From assembly GCA_025617375.2 (NCBI GenBank), contig JAMYGW020000010.1:1116001-1180000 (forward strand): a stretch of 64,000 bases of DNA, given 5' to 3'. Positions 44,132 to 55,803 of this stretch are shown here, piece by piece (position 1 is the first letter of the stretch; each line of letters starts with the position of its first letter). The position numbers were made by a program, and so were the translations under genes. The notes under the pieces were generated by a model. It did no database searches. It saw only the letters and a list, made by a program, of their open reading frames with translations, and had not been told where the DNA came from. Origin of the DNA: Acarospora socialis. Taxonomy: Eukaryota > Ascomycota > Lecanoromycetes > Acarosporales > Acarosporaceae.

Positions 44132-45583
44132 ATGAGACCTCTGCTCCGGCATGTATCACGGCCTGTTGTCGAGTCATTTATTGCCCCAGTACCATCTACT
44201 TCCCGGGTATCCGCCCTCAAGGTCAGGCCCAAGCACGACTTGAGGCCTTCAATATGCCTCCAATGCCGGCTTCGCGGGCATATTCGCCCATATTCCGATG
44301 ACAACAAACTATCTCCACATGCTATATCGAAGAATGATGGCTCTATGCCTACGCCAGTTGCTAGGTCAATTAGAGACTCTGCCGGAAGTGTACTTTCTTC
44401 GCAGTATCCTGCAAGTTCTTCATCCAGGAGCAACAATAGAACCCCGCATGCACAACGACAAGATCTGCCCTCACACGAGGAAGAGCGGCGATCACGGATG
44501 TCCAAACACCTCTCCCACGTCATGGACAACCTACAATCCAACATCTTCATCGCCGGCAAGCGCTTGAACGATCTAACGGGCTACTCCGGCATCGAGGCCA
44601 TGAAGAAGGAAATCGAAGAGCAAGGTACCCACCCCTTGGCACCCACTCACCCAATCATCTTACTCATACAACGACTTACAAACGCTGCAGAGGAACTTGT
44701 TCGCATGACTCGAGCAGCCCTCCGCGCCGCTAAAGAATCCTACTCCGCCGCCATCGCGCAACGCTCCGCCTCGCAGCGCGAAGTGAACGAGCTCCTGCAA
44801 CGCAAGCACGCGTGGAGCGCCACCGACCTCGAGCGCTTCACGTCGCTGTACCGCTCAGACCACGCGAACGAGCAGGCGGAGACGGCGGCGCAGGAGGCGT
44901 TGGCGGGCGCGGAACGGCGGGCGGAAGAGGCGGCGGCCAAGCTGAGCAAGAGTATCCTGGCGCGCTATCACGAGGAGCAGATATGGAGCGACAAGATCCG
45001 GCGGATGAGCACGTGGGGGACGTGGGGGTTGATGGGAGTCAATGTGCTGTTGTTTTTAGTCTTCCAGATTGGGGTGGAGCCGTGGAGGCGGAGGAGGCTG
45101 GTTAGGGGTTTCGAGGAGAAGGTTAGGGAGGCCTTGGAGAGGGAGGGGGCTGCTGATGGGACGGAGGTAAGGCATCGTACGGGTGAGGACTCGAAAAGCC
45201 TGTCGCTGGCTGCCTCGACCGCCACCAGCAACCCTGCCATCGAGACCCACCAACCAGCACCCGACATTCCACCAACCGAAGCCGTAGCCGCGACCACAGC
45301 CACAACCGCAGAACTCGACCCAGGAATCCCCGCCATCGAAGAAATCTTGTCCTCCTCAGACGCTCCAAAAGTCGCCGACCCCGAACCTCCACCCCCTCTC
45401 CCCACTACACCCTCCCCACCCCCATCATCAACCTTCGAAACCTACAAATCCCTCCTCCACGACCTCTTCAGCGACCGCCCCATCACCATCACGCAGCGCG
45501 ACCTCACGAGCGCCGCTCTCCAGGGCGCGGCGGCCGGCATGGCCGTCGTGGGCATTTTGGTCGTTTTGTTGCGGCCGAGATAA
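44132..45583 (+). CDS. SHE9: Mitochondrial inner membrane protein SHE9/MDM33
   Basis: Inner-membrane protein required for normal mitochondrial shape, thought to act in inner-membrane fission. Two exons: 44132-44624 and 44691-45583 (1,386 nt, 461 residues). The N-terminus MRPLLRHVSRPVVESFIAP is a likely targeting sequence. The conserved domain starts at HLSHVMDNLQSNIFIAGKRLNDLTGYSGIEAMKKEIEEQ and continues in a long coiled coil rich in Ala/Glu/Arg (about residues 165-285). Two hydrophobic segments follow: WGLMGVNVLLFLVFQIGVEPW and the C-terminal GAAAGMAVVGILVVLL. The linker between them is Pro/Thr-rich. The 66-bp intron is a multiple of three and has no stop; splicing is preferred because QEELVRMTRAALRAAKESY is then continuous with the family helix. 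Confidence 0.9.
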   Translation: MRPLLRHVSRPVVESFIAPVPSTSRVSALKVRPKHDLRPSICLQCRLRGHIRPYSDDNKLSPHAISKNDGSMPTPVARSIRDSAGSVLSSQYPASSSSRSNNRTPHAQRQDLPSHEEERRSRMSKHLSHVMDNLQSNIFIAGKRLNDLTGYSGIEAMKKEIEEQGTHPLAPTHPIILLIQRLTNAAEELVRMTRAALRAAKESYSAAIAQRSASQREVNELLQRKHAWSATDLERFTSLYRSDHANEQAETAAQEALAGAERRAEEAAAKLSKSILARYHEEQIWSDKIRRMSTWGTWGLMGVNVLLFLVFQIGVEPWRRRRLVRGFEEKVREALEREGAADGTEVRHRTGEDSKSLSLAASTATSNPAIETHQPAPDIPPTEAVAATTATTAELDPGIPAIEEILSSSDAPKVADPEPPPPLPTTPSPPPSSTFETYKSLLHDLFSDRPITITQRDLTSAALQGAAAGMAVVGILVVLLRPR

Positions 45584-46370
45584 ACAGTCGATAGACGGAC
45601 TGACAGTGACCGTGGGAGTGACGGAGATGGCTGCTGTACACTATGGGCTCTATACATATGTATATCCCCGGTACAGTACGTTCTGCGTACGATCAGTTCA
45701 GTAATGTTCTATGGCTGGATCTGTTCCGAAATGGAGGAATGAGTCCCCGCTCTCTGCATGTTGCACATGTCACCGTTGTTTTCGTGGGGATTTGTGCGGC
45801 GTATCTGACCGCCAACCCCATCCCTGTACTCTACTCATCTTCGTGAATCCGGAAGAGACACGTGTATGGATTGTATATGTCCTCTTCCCTTCGAGCTGGG
45901 TTGAACGTCCCAGAATTATGACTGCACCTGCTCTCCGCTCCCCGCCTTCCGACGGAGGTGGCGCTGGATCCGTCCGTCTGTCTGTGCCTAAGTCCAGATT
46001 TTAGCACATAAGTGTCCGAGAAAAAGGTCAGCGAGTATCGATGGGTTCGGTCGTCTGTTTCGCACGTACGTAGTTTCTCTCACGACGAGAGAAAATGTGG
46101 CCACAGCGATCTACGAGTAGTTCAGGTCACTTCCGTTCCCCTTAAGTTGGCACGTATCACGAGACACACGGTAGGTAGATGATGTATTACACGGCACGCC
46201 ACGAACGTCTACAGAACGACGACCTTCAGCTACCTAGCAGTACTCATAAGTACGAGTCCCTGCGCTGTGACCGAACAAGCCACGCGGACAACCAGGCCAT
46301 CGGCCCTCACACCGACGAGACGACATCTATGTAAGAACGACACGAAACGAAACGAAACTCAACCACAAAT
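45584..46370. other. Convergent intergenic region, SHE9 / ACL2
   Basis: Contains both 3' ends. No supported gene or repeat. Confidence 0.5.
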
Positions 46371-48265
46371 CTAAGCCCCAAACTCCTTGACGTCGCCCTT
46401 GTTCTTGCCCGGAACAAGCGCCAACGGCACGATACCGCTGACATGCATCTCCGGCCCGTAAACGTGCATATCGAGCTTGAGTTCCTCGCCCACAGCTTTG
46501 ATGTTCTTGAGTCCCTCCTGATAATTCGGCCCGGCGCGACGGACCCAAATCTGGACCTTGTGCTCGATGAGGACGGGGGCGAACTCGCGGAGGGCGCGGA
46601 TGACGCCCTTGAAGGTGGAGGCGACGTTGGTGAAGTTGGCGATGCCGCCGCCGATGAAGAGGACCTTGCCGTCCGGGTGGATGGGGGAGCGGAGCATGAG
46701 GTCGAGGACGGTGCGAGCGTAGTGGTAGGTTTGCGTCTCGGTCGGGGCACCGGAGTATTCGCCGTAGTTGGCCAGTTCGTTGGCGAAGCCGGAGGAGGCG
46801 ATGGCGTCGGCGTAGACGACGGATGCACCGCCGCCGGCGACTAGTGTCCATATCCGGCCTTTGGGGTTCAGGACGGTGAGTTTGAGGGAGGCGCCGGTTT
46901 TGGCGTCCAACTCGGCGATGTAGGCTTCCTCTTTGCTCAATTCGCGGCCGAAGGGGGCCGGGAACTCCATCGGTGGGCCGGCGTCGATGCTGACTTTGCC
47001 GTCGGATTTGATGCCTGGGAGGCCGAGTGCCGAGGCGCTGCGGGCGATGGCCCATTTGACGCCGCATTCGAACTCGGCGGTTTGGTCGAGTTTGGCGGCG
47101 AGGTCGAGGAAGTAGACTTCCGCGGAAGTACCTTCGGAGTTGGGAATGACCACGAGCGGGTTGATCTCGAGATAGGTGAATTGACAGTCGACGTAGACTG
47201 CGTAAAGTCTGGAGATGAAATCTACTAGGACGTTGTGGACGCCCTTTGGTACTTTCTTCAGCAGTGTCGCTGCGATCGTTTCATTCGATGGGTATTCCGA
47301 CAGGTCAACTGGGATGAGTATCTTCTCGGCCTTGGCGTCAACATCACCAACGTCGACACCACCCTCATGTGTGAATAAGATCCAATCGCCCTAATCATGT
47401 TTGTCAGTAAGGTACAAGAATAATGTATATGAATAACATGAGAAAAACGAAAGATGCACGTTCGACAAGGCATGACTATCCCAAGGTAGAGAATATAGAA
47501 TGACGGGTAGGGCTGTATGAAACCACGGTAGCGAGCTGAAAGCGGCTACAATATGCAGGTACGAGGATGATCTGCAGGGTCTGATGTGATTTCGACGGAG
47601 GAGCAACGCGAGTGGGTAAGGTTTAGCCTCCCTTTGTCCGTGATGGACGAACATGCGGGAAAAGAAGCCCGAGCCGAGCCTGGATGCCAAGGAAAAGGTA
47701 CAAGAATTTTAAAATAAATAGCGTTAGGGAAGTAAAAGGACAAGACCTGATAGAGATGGGATTGTCTTGCGCAACCATTGACGAAGACGCAGTTTGATCA
47801 TGAAACATAACAGGTGTAACGTACCTCTCGGACGGAGTTGATGTTGATATAGTATTCGGTACCTTCAGGGTGCGGTATGAAAGGCTCTACCAGAAATTGT
47901 CTCAGGACCCCCTGAACTGTCTCGACCTGTTGTGGTTTCCCGGCACGCGCTTCGATCCATTCTCTCGCTTCCGGCCATGTCTTGTTGAGAGCCAGGAGGC
48001 CGCTCTTGCCTCGACGCTTGATCAGTTGATCTGGCTTTGCAACGAACTTGGCGTCTCTGGCGAAGAGCCAAGGATACGTCGACTCGGCCTGGTCAAGGAC
48101 TGAGGCTACAGAAGCGCCTTCGGGGAAATATATGGATGCGAGCTTTGGTGATGGGTTATGTGTTGCGGAGACTGGCAGTGGTGTTGACTTGAAGACGGGG
48201 GCTCTTGTGAGATGATAATTGAGAATGGCCTTGCCATCGGCTTCGAGGATTGATTTGGCAGACAT
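46371..48265 (-). CDS. ACL2: ATP-citrate lyase subunit 2 (ATP-grasp/citrate-binding)
   Basis: One of the two polypeptides of fungal ATP-citrate lyase, which cleaves cytosolic citrate with CoA and ATP to acetyl-CoA and oxaloacetate, feeding lipid and secondary-metabolite synthesis. Two exons: 48265-47825 and 47390-46371 (1,461 nt, 486 residues). The start is [19 protein letters not shown]. The succinyl-CoA-synthetase-beta-like ATP-grasp part has [19 protein letters not shown] and [11 protein letters not shown], and the citrate-binding part has [18 protein letters not shown] and [21 protein letters not shown]. The single coding intron is 434 bp, much longer than others in this window. A second intron probably lies in the 5' leader (donor near 48410, acceptor near 48286). 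It is transcribed away from ACL1, its partner. Confidence 0.96.
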
Positions 48266-48730
48266 GGTTGATGAAGAGGAAGAATCTAACAGAACTATCG
48301 TAACGGGTCAGTGACAGCTCGCAAAGAGAACCCAAAGAGGAGCGGGGGCAGCGAACAGATGTTACAGACTACAGAGATCTGGGAGAAAACACAATTGAAA
48401 GAGCTTACAACAACGACGTGCAGGAAACTGATGGCGGAAGAGTCGGGCTGATTGATGGAGGCGTAAGCAACGAACGGTGAAGCTGTCGATACTCTCAAGA
48501 AATCCGAGTAGGCGCACCTTGAATACGGTAGACCGCTGCTTGTTGAGGCACCAAGTTCGTCGGTATGCAACTATGCGATTGGTGACAAAGTGTAGGGAGA
48601 GCGATGATGTCGCCGACGAAGTCCGATGATGAGTTCCTTCCAACTTTGGTCACTCCGGTTTTACAGAAAGAATTAATTTTTCTGGCGTTGAGCTGAGTAG
48701 ATTATTCCCCGTACAAGGGAGTTGAGTGGA

Positions 48731-48758
48731 TGAGTGAGTGAGTGAGTGAGTGAGTGAG
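48731..48758. repeat. (TGAG)7 microsatellite
   Basis: Seven perfect tandem TGAG units, followed by TT. It lies in the ACL1/ACL2 promoter region about 470 bp upstream of the ACL2 ATG. Length could vary among strains. Confidence 0.95.
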
Positions 48759-49412
48759 TTCTTAGCGTCGCAAGGGTCGGACTCCGGTGCTTTTTGGCCG
48801 GTTGGGGCTGACCGTCAAGGGCAAGGTTGTCAACACATCCGGGATGAATACAAATCACTGCGGAAGAAATTACTGTTGAGATTGAAATACCTTGGAAGAC
48901 GGATAGGATAGAACATAGGTTTATACTGTCATTTTTCACGGATTTCAATTTTCATCAACAAGTTCGCCATAGAATGATTCCTTGTCTCTTCTTTTCTTCC
49001 CTTCTTGTCCCTGATCAGCTGTCTCCTTAACATTAGCGTCCTTCCAGAAATACCGGATGAAATTTTAGCGTAAACTCCTAGTACGGCTTACCTTAATACT
49101 TTACCGTACAGCTCAACCACCGAGAACTAGCGCCCGAATTGAGTCCCTACGACCCTTTCGCACTCCGAACTCACAAGACTTTGTTGTAGTCAGATAATCC
49201 GTAAGAGCTACCCATTGTCCTTTCAAACGTCACCAGCAGCAGAAAGCTCGTTGTGAAAGCTTCAGAAAGGATTTTTAGCAACAGTCTACCTTGTCATCAT
49301 CATTGTCATTGTCGAGGTTACTGGGACAGTCGCAACACCACAGTCCAGAGAGCTGTTGAGAAATCTCCATCTTCTCACGGCACTTTAACTGAGCTCTGCA
49401 CCTCTGTGTTAT

Positions 49413-49565
49413 GTAAGTACCAAATTCATCAGATCGCAACTGAAGTCCGATCATGAAGTTGCTACGGCCGTTCAATGCATGGGGCAAGGCAACGTCAACC
49501 CCAGGACAGCGTCTCTCACTGCCTGCACAGTTGTCTGATGAGCTTAACTGACGTATCTTGCGCAG
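49413..49565 (+). other. Probable 5' UTR intron of ACL1
   Basis: GTAAGTACC donor at 49413, CTTAACTGACG branch-like sequence and TTGCGCAG acceptor ending at 49565, with the ACL1 ATG 34 bp further on. 153 bp. Inferred from splice signals alone. Confidence 0.55.
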
Positions 49566-49598
49566 TCCTAACTTGCAACCTCCTCTCCTACCGTCATC

Positions 49599-51896
49599 AT
49601 GCCTTCCGCAGTGCCTGTCCCCAATGGTGTCTCGCAAGAGTCGAGCAATTCAACGCCCACCACCAACGGCACCTACGCTGATGGGAATACTCTGTCTGCC
49701 AACGACAACATCCGCCGTTTCGCAGCTGCCAGCCGGCCAATGAGCCCCCATGCTTCCCACACTCTGTTCCACAACAAAACAAGATGTCTTGTATAGTAAG
49801 TGTCACTGTTTACATGCAGTGGTCTCGAAAGGGATTGCAACATGGTTCAGGATGTGAGCTTTGTACTGATGCTCGTCGAACAATAGCGGTCTGCAGCCGC
49901 GGGCTGTCCAGGGCATGCTCGACTTCGACTTCATCTGCAAGCGGACGACACCGTCCGTGGCTGGTATCATCTATACCTTTGGTGGTCAATTCGTGAGCAA
50001 AATGTCAGAATCCTCCAAATTCATAGCATTCGTACTCGCTGTTCAGTAGCTGACAGAGGAGCTAGGTACTGGGGCACGAGCGAGACTCTACTTCCTGTCT
50101 ATCAAGACGTCGACAAGGCCATGGCCAAGCACAGCGACGTCGACACCATCGTCAACTTCGCCTCCTCCCGAAGTGTGTACAGCTCCACCATGGAGCTGAT
50201 GGAGTACCCTCAGATAAAGTCAATTGCCATCATCGCGGAAGGTGTTCCGGAAAGGGTACGATCTCATGTCTCATGCCATTGGGACTTCAGCTAAATGTCA
50301 AAATCTAGCGAGCCCGTGAAATCCTGCATGTTGCGAAGAAGAAGGGCATCACCATTATCGGCCCTGCCACTGTTGGTGGTATCAAGCCAGGCGCGTTCAA
50401 GATCGGAAACACTGGCGGGATGATGGACAACATCGTCGCTTCGAAGCTCTACCGCAAAGGATCGGTCGGCTACGTCTCGAAATCTGGTGGTATGTCAAAC
50501 GAGCTGAACAACATTATTGCAAACAGGACGGATGGCGTGTATGAGGGTGTCGCCATCGGTGGGGACCGTTATCCCGGAACGACCTTCATCGATCACATGC
50601 TCCGATACCAGGCAGACCCCGAGTGTAAGATGCTACTATTGCTCGGAGAAGTTGGTGGTGTGGAAGAGTACCGAGTTATCGAGGCCGTCAAGTCAGGCGT
50701 CATCACCAAACCAGTGGTCGCATGGGCTATCGGTACTTGCGCAAGTATGTTCAAGACCGAAGTCCAATTCGGTCACGCCGGCTCCTTTGCCAACTCTCAG
50801 CTGGAAACGGCTGCCATGAAGAACAAGTCCATGAAAGAGGCTGGTATCTTCGTACCGGATACGTTTGAAGACTTGCCCGAACTTCTCGCCCAGGTCTACC
50901 AAAACCTGGTCAAGCAGGGCACCATCAAGCCGCAACTGGAGCCTGTACCTCCTAAGATTCCGATCGATTATTCGTGGGCACAAGAGCTTGGACTTATTCG
51001 AAAACCAGCTGCTTTCATCTCAACCATCTCAGATGACCGTGGACAGGAACTTCTGTACGCCGGCATGCCAATCTCTGATGTCTTCAGAGAGGAGATTGGT
51101 ATTGGTGGTGTCATGTCTCTGCTCTGGTTCCGTCGCCGTCTGCCGGACTACGCCAGCAGGTTCTTGGAGATGGTCCTGATGTTGACTGCCGACCACGGCC
51201 CAGCCGTATCAGGCGCCATGAACACCATCATCACCACTCGTGCAGGGAAAGATCTCATCAGCGCACTGGTATCGGGTCTCTTAACTATCGGATCGCGATT
51301 TGGAGGTGCTCTGGACGGCGCGGCCGAGGAGTTCACCAAAGCCTTCGACAAGGGTCTCAGCCCCCGTGACTTTGTCGACACGATGAGGAAAGAGAACAAA
51401 CTCAGTAAGAAACGACCTCCACCCCCATCCTCCACTTAAACCCACTAACCTCTCCCACCCAGTCCCCGGCATCGGCCACAAAGTCAAATCGCGCAACAAT
51501 CCCGACCTGCGCGTTGAACTCGTCAAAGAATTCGTCAAGAAGCGCTTCCCGAGCTGCAAGATGCTCGACTACGCCATCGCCGTCGAAACGGTCACCACCT
51601 CGAAAAAAGACAACCTGATCCTCAACGTCGATGGCTGCGTCGCCGTCTGCTTCGTCGACCTCATGCGCAACTGCGGCGCCTTCTCGCCCGAGGAGGCCGA
51701 GGACTACCTCAACATGGGCGTCCTCAACGGTCTGTTTGTGCTGGGCAGGAGTATTGGCTTGATTGCGCATTATCTGGATCAGAAGAGGTTGCGCACGGGT
51801 CTGTATAGGCATCCGTGGGATGATATTACGTATCTGTTGCCGAATCTGGCGGGTGGGAATCCGGGCAAGGAGGGGAGGGTGGAGGTTAGTTTGTAG
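49599..51896 (+). CDS. ACL1: ATP-citrate lyase subunit 1 (CoA-binding/citrate-synthase-like)
   Basis: Larger polypeptide of ATP-citrate lyase, partner of ACL2. Five exons: 49599-49795, 49887-50003, 50066-50255, 50309-51404, 51463-51896 (2,034 nt, 677 residues). The N-terminal 45 residues are low-complexity Ser/Thr/Asn. The CoA-binding and ligase part has [60 protein letters not shown] and the phospho-His loop FGHAGSF (His near 324). The citrate-synthase-like C-terminus has [44 protein letters not shown] and [23 protein letters not shown]. Intron 2 begins inside an open stretch with a GTCAGA donor; it is needed to give FVSKMYWG. Confidence 0.97.
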
Positions 51897-52419
51897 GTGT
51901 GGGTGTAGGTGTGGGCTGTAGTTGTTGGAGACGGCGGAAGTTGCGTGGTTGTGGTTGTGGGTTGTGGGTTGTGGGTTGTGGGTTACGGGAGTTACAGATT
52001 TCGATTCTGTGCTGTTGTGTTTTTACTGGTGTCGTTATAGAGTCGGTCTAATCGTGTTCGCAGGAAGGAGATAGAGGGGGCAATGAACGCAAGAGGGACA
52101 CTGTAAGTGGTTATTCGAGTCTCGCGCCGAGATAATCAAGCAAGTGTCACATGTTAAGCGTGCACCGTCCCCATGTGATGAATTGGGTGGTCGTGTAGTA
52201 AGAACTATCCACGAATCTAAGAACACACTTGCTTCTAGGGGTATCGATGTCACGCCAAGACGATGCCGTCCACAAAACCAGCCGCAAGACAGAAGACCCT
52301 ATCACACAACCCACCCAGCCATCCCCGCCTCCGTGTCCCAACGCCCTTTCCCCTCCCATTCTCTTCCCCTGCCCAAAACTCGCCCCCTTCCTCCTCGTCC
52401 CATTCCTCTCACCAACCCA
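51897..52419. other. Convergent region after ACL1
   Basis: These 523 bp separate ACL1 from the DDHD gene's 3' end. GT-rich sequence directly after the ACL1 stop includes four tandem TTGTGGG units. C-rich sequence follows at 52300-52419. No gene. Confidence 0.5.
51955..51982. repeat. (TTGTGGG)4 tandem repeat in the ACL1 3' region
   Basis: Four perfect 7-bp units plus a diverged fifth (TTACGGG), in a longer G/T-rich stretch starting at the ACL1 stop. It resembles a degenerate telomere-like unit but is internal and short. Confidence 0.9.
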
Positions 52420-55400
52420 CTACCTCCTCCCCCCACCCCTCTTAACAGCCCTCATCCCGCCCAAACACCCCTCCCTGCCCACTCCCCTGCCCACCTCCAA
52501 CACCACCAGTCTCACGAAATCCCTCAACGTCCAATAACTGCTATGCGCGCCGAGCATATTCAGGTATTGAATCTCCAACGGCCCGCCGCCGCTCTGCAGA
52601 TAGAAGTCGATCTGGCCGTTGTCGTTGAGGAGATACATGCGCGTTTCCGCCAGCGACTCGCGGCTGAAGTCGTGCGTTTCGAGCTCGATGGTGGAGGGGA
52701 GTTTGGCGGGGGTGGGGCGGGAGCGGGGAGCGGCGGGGGTGGTGAGGGGTTTGTTGCTGGAAGGGGTGGGGGATGCAGAAGAGGGGCGGAAGAGGGTGGC
52801 GAGGGATTGGAAGAGGGTTTTGTCGAAGGTGGGGACGGTGGCGGGGAGGAGGGAAGCAGCGTAGTCGGTGTCGACGGCGGCGTTGAGGCGGTAGGCGATT
52901 GCTGAGCGGACAGGGGTTGGTTAGTGTTTGATGATCGCGGGCATGCTCGAGAGGTGGGCTTACGGTCGTTGTAGTGCATGATGTTGTAGATGTTGTCGAC
53001 AGCCAGGCAGCCGTAGGTGCCGACGTCGCCTGCAACGCCGTCGCCGATGATCTCGTCGTCGAAACCGGCTTTCTCGCGTCCCTTGCGGGGGATTAGAGTG
53101 GCTGTGGCAGGGTAAGAATTGCACATGAACTGGGGAATGGGAGAAGAGAGGAGATTCTTTATGACATACCTTTATTGAGTAATAAGAAGAACCCAGCAGG
53201 GCTGCCACAGAGAAACAAGTTCTTCGTGTCAAACTCGAACACGTCGTCGCGAACTCGTTTGCTCGTGAGGTCGAGCTGCTGCGGTAACTTAGTCGGCTGC
53301 TTACTCAGGATGTCGAGAGCCATCACGCTGCCGAGCGAGTGGGCGATGAGGTGGACTTTGCCCGTCTTCTCGAAGCCGGGGTTGTTCCTGCACCACAGCC
53401 GATAAACACGATTAGCTTCCTTGATGACCGCCTGGATCATCCTTGGCTTGTGGTGAGAGAGATAGTACGGAATATCGAGCATGACGTCGCTGATCAGGTT
53501 CCGGACTGCAGGTATGGTTTCGGGAGTGATGTCCTTCAGTGTATACTGGTTGCTACCTGACCCGTCATTCTTCTCCACGCCGGATGCCAGAGTTCGGCCA
53601 TCATCGAGAGTCAACGTTGAGCGCCAGTTAATCTGGGACATCAATCAGTACTGACATATCTCTGTTGTAGGTGATATAAGACATACAGGCAGTACCATGA
53701 TTCCACCAAGGTCGTCCCGTAAGTAGCCCCTGATGACATCAGTCCCAAGCTCAACATTGACCTGGCGGCGGATATCGTTAATGGCATGAGTGAAGTTGAA
53801 ACTCTCAACGCGTTCGGAGAGTTTCTGTCCAATTCTACTTTGATCAGCACGTTACCACTGTACTGGTTACGCATGCACTCACCCATGTATCACTAGAACC
53901 AGATCAGTGACCTTTGGCCGCTCCTCCTCGGTCGAGCACGCTTCACACGACTCTTCGCGTGCTGTCGTAGCGGCCGTACCGGACTGAGAGACGGTAGCTC
54001 CCTCTTGTGCTTTGGAAGCTGTCACGCTTTTCTTAGGTGGGTGAAGCTTTTCCCAGGCTTTGTAATCAAAGCCCCGGACAACGGCAACACCGATCTGTCG
54101 ACCTTTGCGAATGCTAGCCAGAGGTGTCCGCCCCCGAGCCAAAGAGGGCAAGAGGCTAGGTTGAAGGATCTGGGCGTCTGTGGCATCAACGTAAATCACA
54201 CCAAACTTTGAGTATTTCTTCGGCGTTTCATTCTCGCCTTCTGCATTAGTCGAGTCGGTAATGTTCTTGATTTGAGGGGTTGCTGGCATTGTGGTTAACA
54301 ACTTGTCACCAGTACTGCCGTCTTCGCCCGTTGTAGGTCTACTTCCAGATACATCGAGCTTGGTGTCTGGCCATAGTCGATGAACCGCTTTTGCTTCACC
54401 TTCGGCGCCAGCCTCAACACAGCTATTGAGCTCATCTTGCCACGTCTGCGTCCAAGGTTTGTTGTAAATATAACCATCTTCGAGCTGAGCTGCAACTTCT
54501 GGCTCAACGGGAAGCATGGTGTCTTTGTAAAACCAAGTTCCTCGAATGACAGTGGAGATGTCGTTTACGGGACTCCAGTATATGGGTTTCATCTGGTTCA
54601 AAATCAACTGAAGCCGTTCCAAGGCACCAAGCAGGGGACCAAACATACCTGCAGGTCTGGTAGCTCCACCAAGTGCAGTCGTGAGACGCCAACAGGAATG
54701 TAGGCTCTCCGCGGCTCTGATTCCTTGTGTCGAAATGTACAGCTGTGACCTGGAGTGTTTGGACTCGCACGACGGCCCTCATCAATGTCACGGGAGCTGG
54801 AGCGGAGGCTATGAAACATGGGACGGGTGAGTAAACGGCCTGGACGAGCGTCCCCGTCAATCGAGGTAGCGCCATCGGTCTGAGACACCGCAGAAATTGG
54901 AGTACTTGAACTTGCCCTTCGGTCGCGACTGGGTGCTCGAAGAAATGGTGTGCCCGTCGTAAGTTTATTAGACGGGCTCGATCCATACTGTGTCTCCGCT
55001 GAACTGGGACGTGGAGGGGATGTTCCCCAGCCAGACTGTACGTCGTCTAGATCCTTGACTTTCGCAGCCTTGTCCTTCCCGTGGAAAGGTGACCGGTGCC
55101 TCTTCGTTTTCACCCTGCTCAACTCGCTTTCTACTCTTGTAACCGTTATCTCTTCCGGTTGAATCGGTATAGCGCCATCCAATCCAACGTGATCGAGCTC
55201 ATCACAGAGCAGAAGATGGGTTGCTTCTCCCCTTCTGGATTCACCTTCTATTCCGGATGTCCCTGTGGATATCTCTGAGGCCGTTTCGAATTTCGATAGC
55301 TTTGACTTCTCTTTCTCCTTCGTATTGCTAGCGCCTGCGCTTGCACGTCGTGAGGATTGAGATTTCGCCCTCTCTCGTGATAGGCCTTTGAAGATGTGGT

Positions 55401-55803
55401 TGAGGTTACCAGGCCTAGCAACTGACTGATGTGAACGCGGGCCCTTGCTCGTGAACTTTAAGACTTCAGCCTGTTTGGCTTCGATCTCGTCGTCCTTCGC
55501 GGGTGTCTTCTCAGGACACTCTTTCTGTCCAGCACGTTGGAGCTCTTGCCATGCCTCCTCAAGTGCAGCGTTATCACGGACTGAGAACGGTCTCGGAGGG
55601 ACCTTTGAAGATGTAGAGCTTGCACCAGTCGAAAGCGCAGGCAAGGGCGAAAGCGGATCATCTATAGGGAGAGCCGATGTGTAAAAGAACTGAGCTCGAA
55701 CTCTGGGCGGTAAGTCGGAGATAGTGGAAGCACGACGAACGAAGAGGTTCGTTCCCGAGGGGAGAGAGCATGTTGGGCCGTCTGAATGTCCACTGGAGGT
55801 CAT
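52420..55803 (-). CDS. DDHD-domain phospholipase (PA-PLA1-like)
   Basis: Intracellular phospholipase A1 of the DDHD family, which hydrolyses phosphatidic acid or related lipids on membranes. Six exons: 55803-54649, 54607-53883, 53834-53687, 53632-53170, 53101-52964, 52901-52420 (3,111 nt, 1,036 residues). The N-terminal 350 residues are low-complexity Ser/Pro/Arg, with short acidic patches. The family N-terminal phrase LILNQMKPIYWSPVNDIS and GTWFYKDTMLPVEPEVA follow. DLVLVIHGIGQKLSERVESFNFTHA precedes the lipase core, and the nucleophile elbow is KVHLIAHSLGSVMALDIL (Ser near 775). The DDHD region includes NLFLCGSPAGFFLLL, YGCLAVDNIYNIMHYNDPIAYRLNAAVD and the C-terminal QIDFYLQSG...HSSYWTLRDFVRLVV. 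Intron 1 is short (41 bp). Confidence 0.92.

Larger units (their letters stand above)
48266..49598. promoter_or_regulatory. Shared divergent promoter, ACL2 / ACL1
   Basis: This 1,333-bp region lies between the two subunit genes and must hold both promoters and leaders. It contains the (TGAG)7 array at 48731-48758, a probable ACL2 leader intron (about 48286-48410, minus) and a probable ACL1 leader intron (49413-49565). The head-to-head layout is known across Pezizomycotina and gives balanced expression of the two subunits. I did not identify specific factor sites. Confidence 0.65.

Noticed and set aside
46327-47067. 246-codon minus-strand frame overlapping ACL2
   Set aside because: Shifted-frame shadow of ACL2, made of Arg/His/Pro-rich sequence with no domain.
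52144-52905. 253-codon open frame on the plus strand
   Set aside because: It lies opposite the last DDHD exon and the C-rich 3' region; Pro/Gly-rich and featureless.
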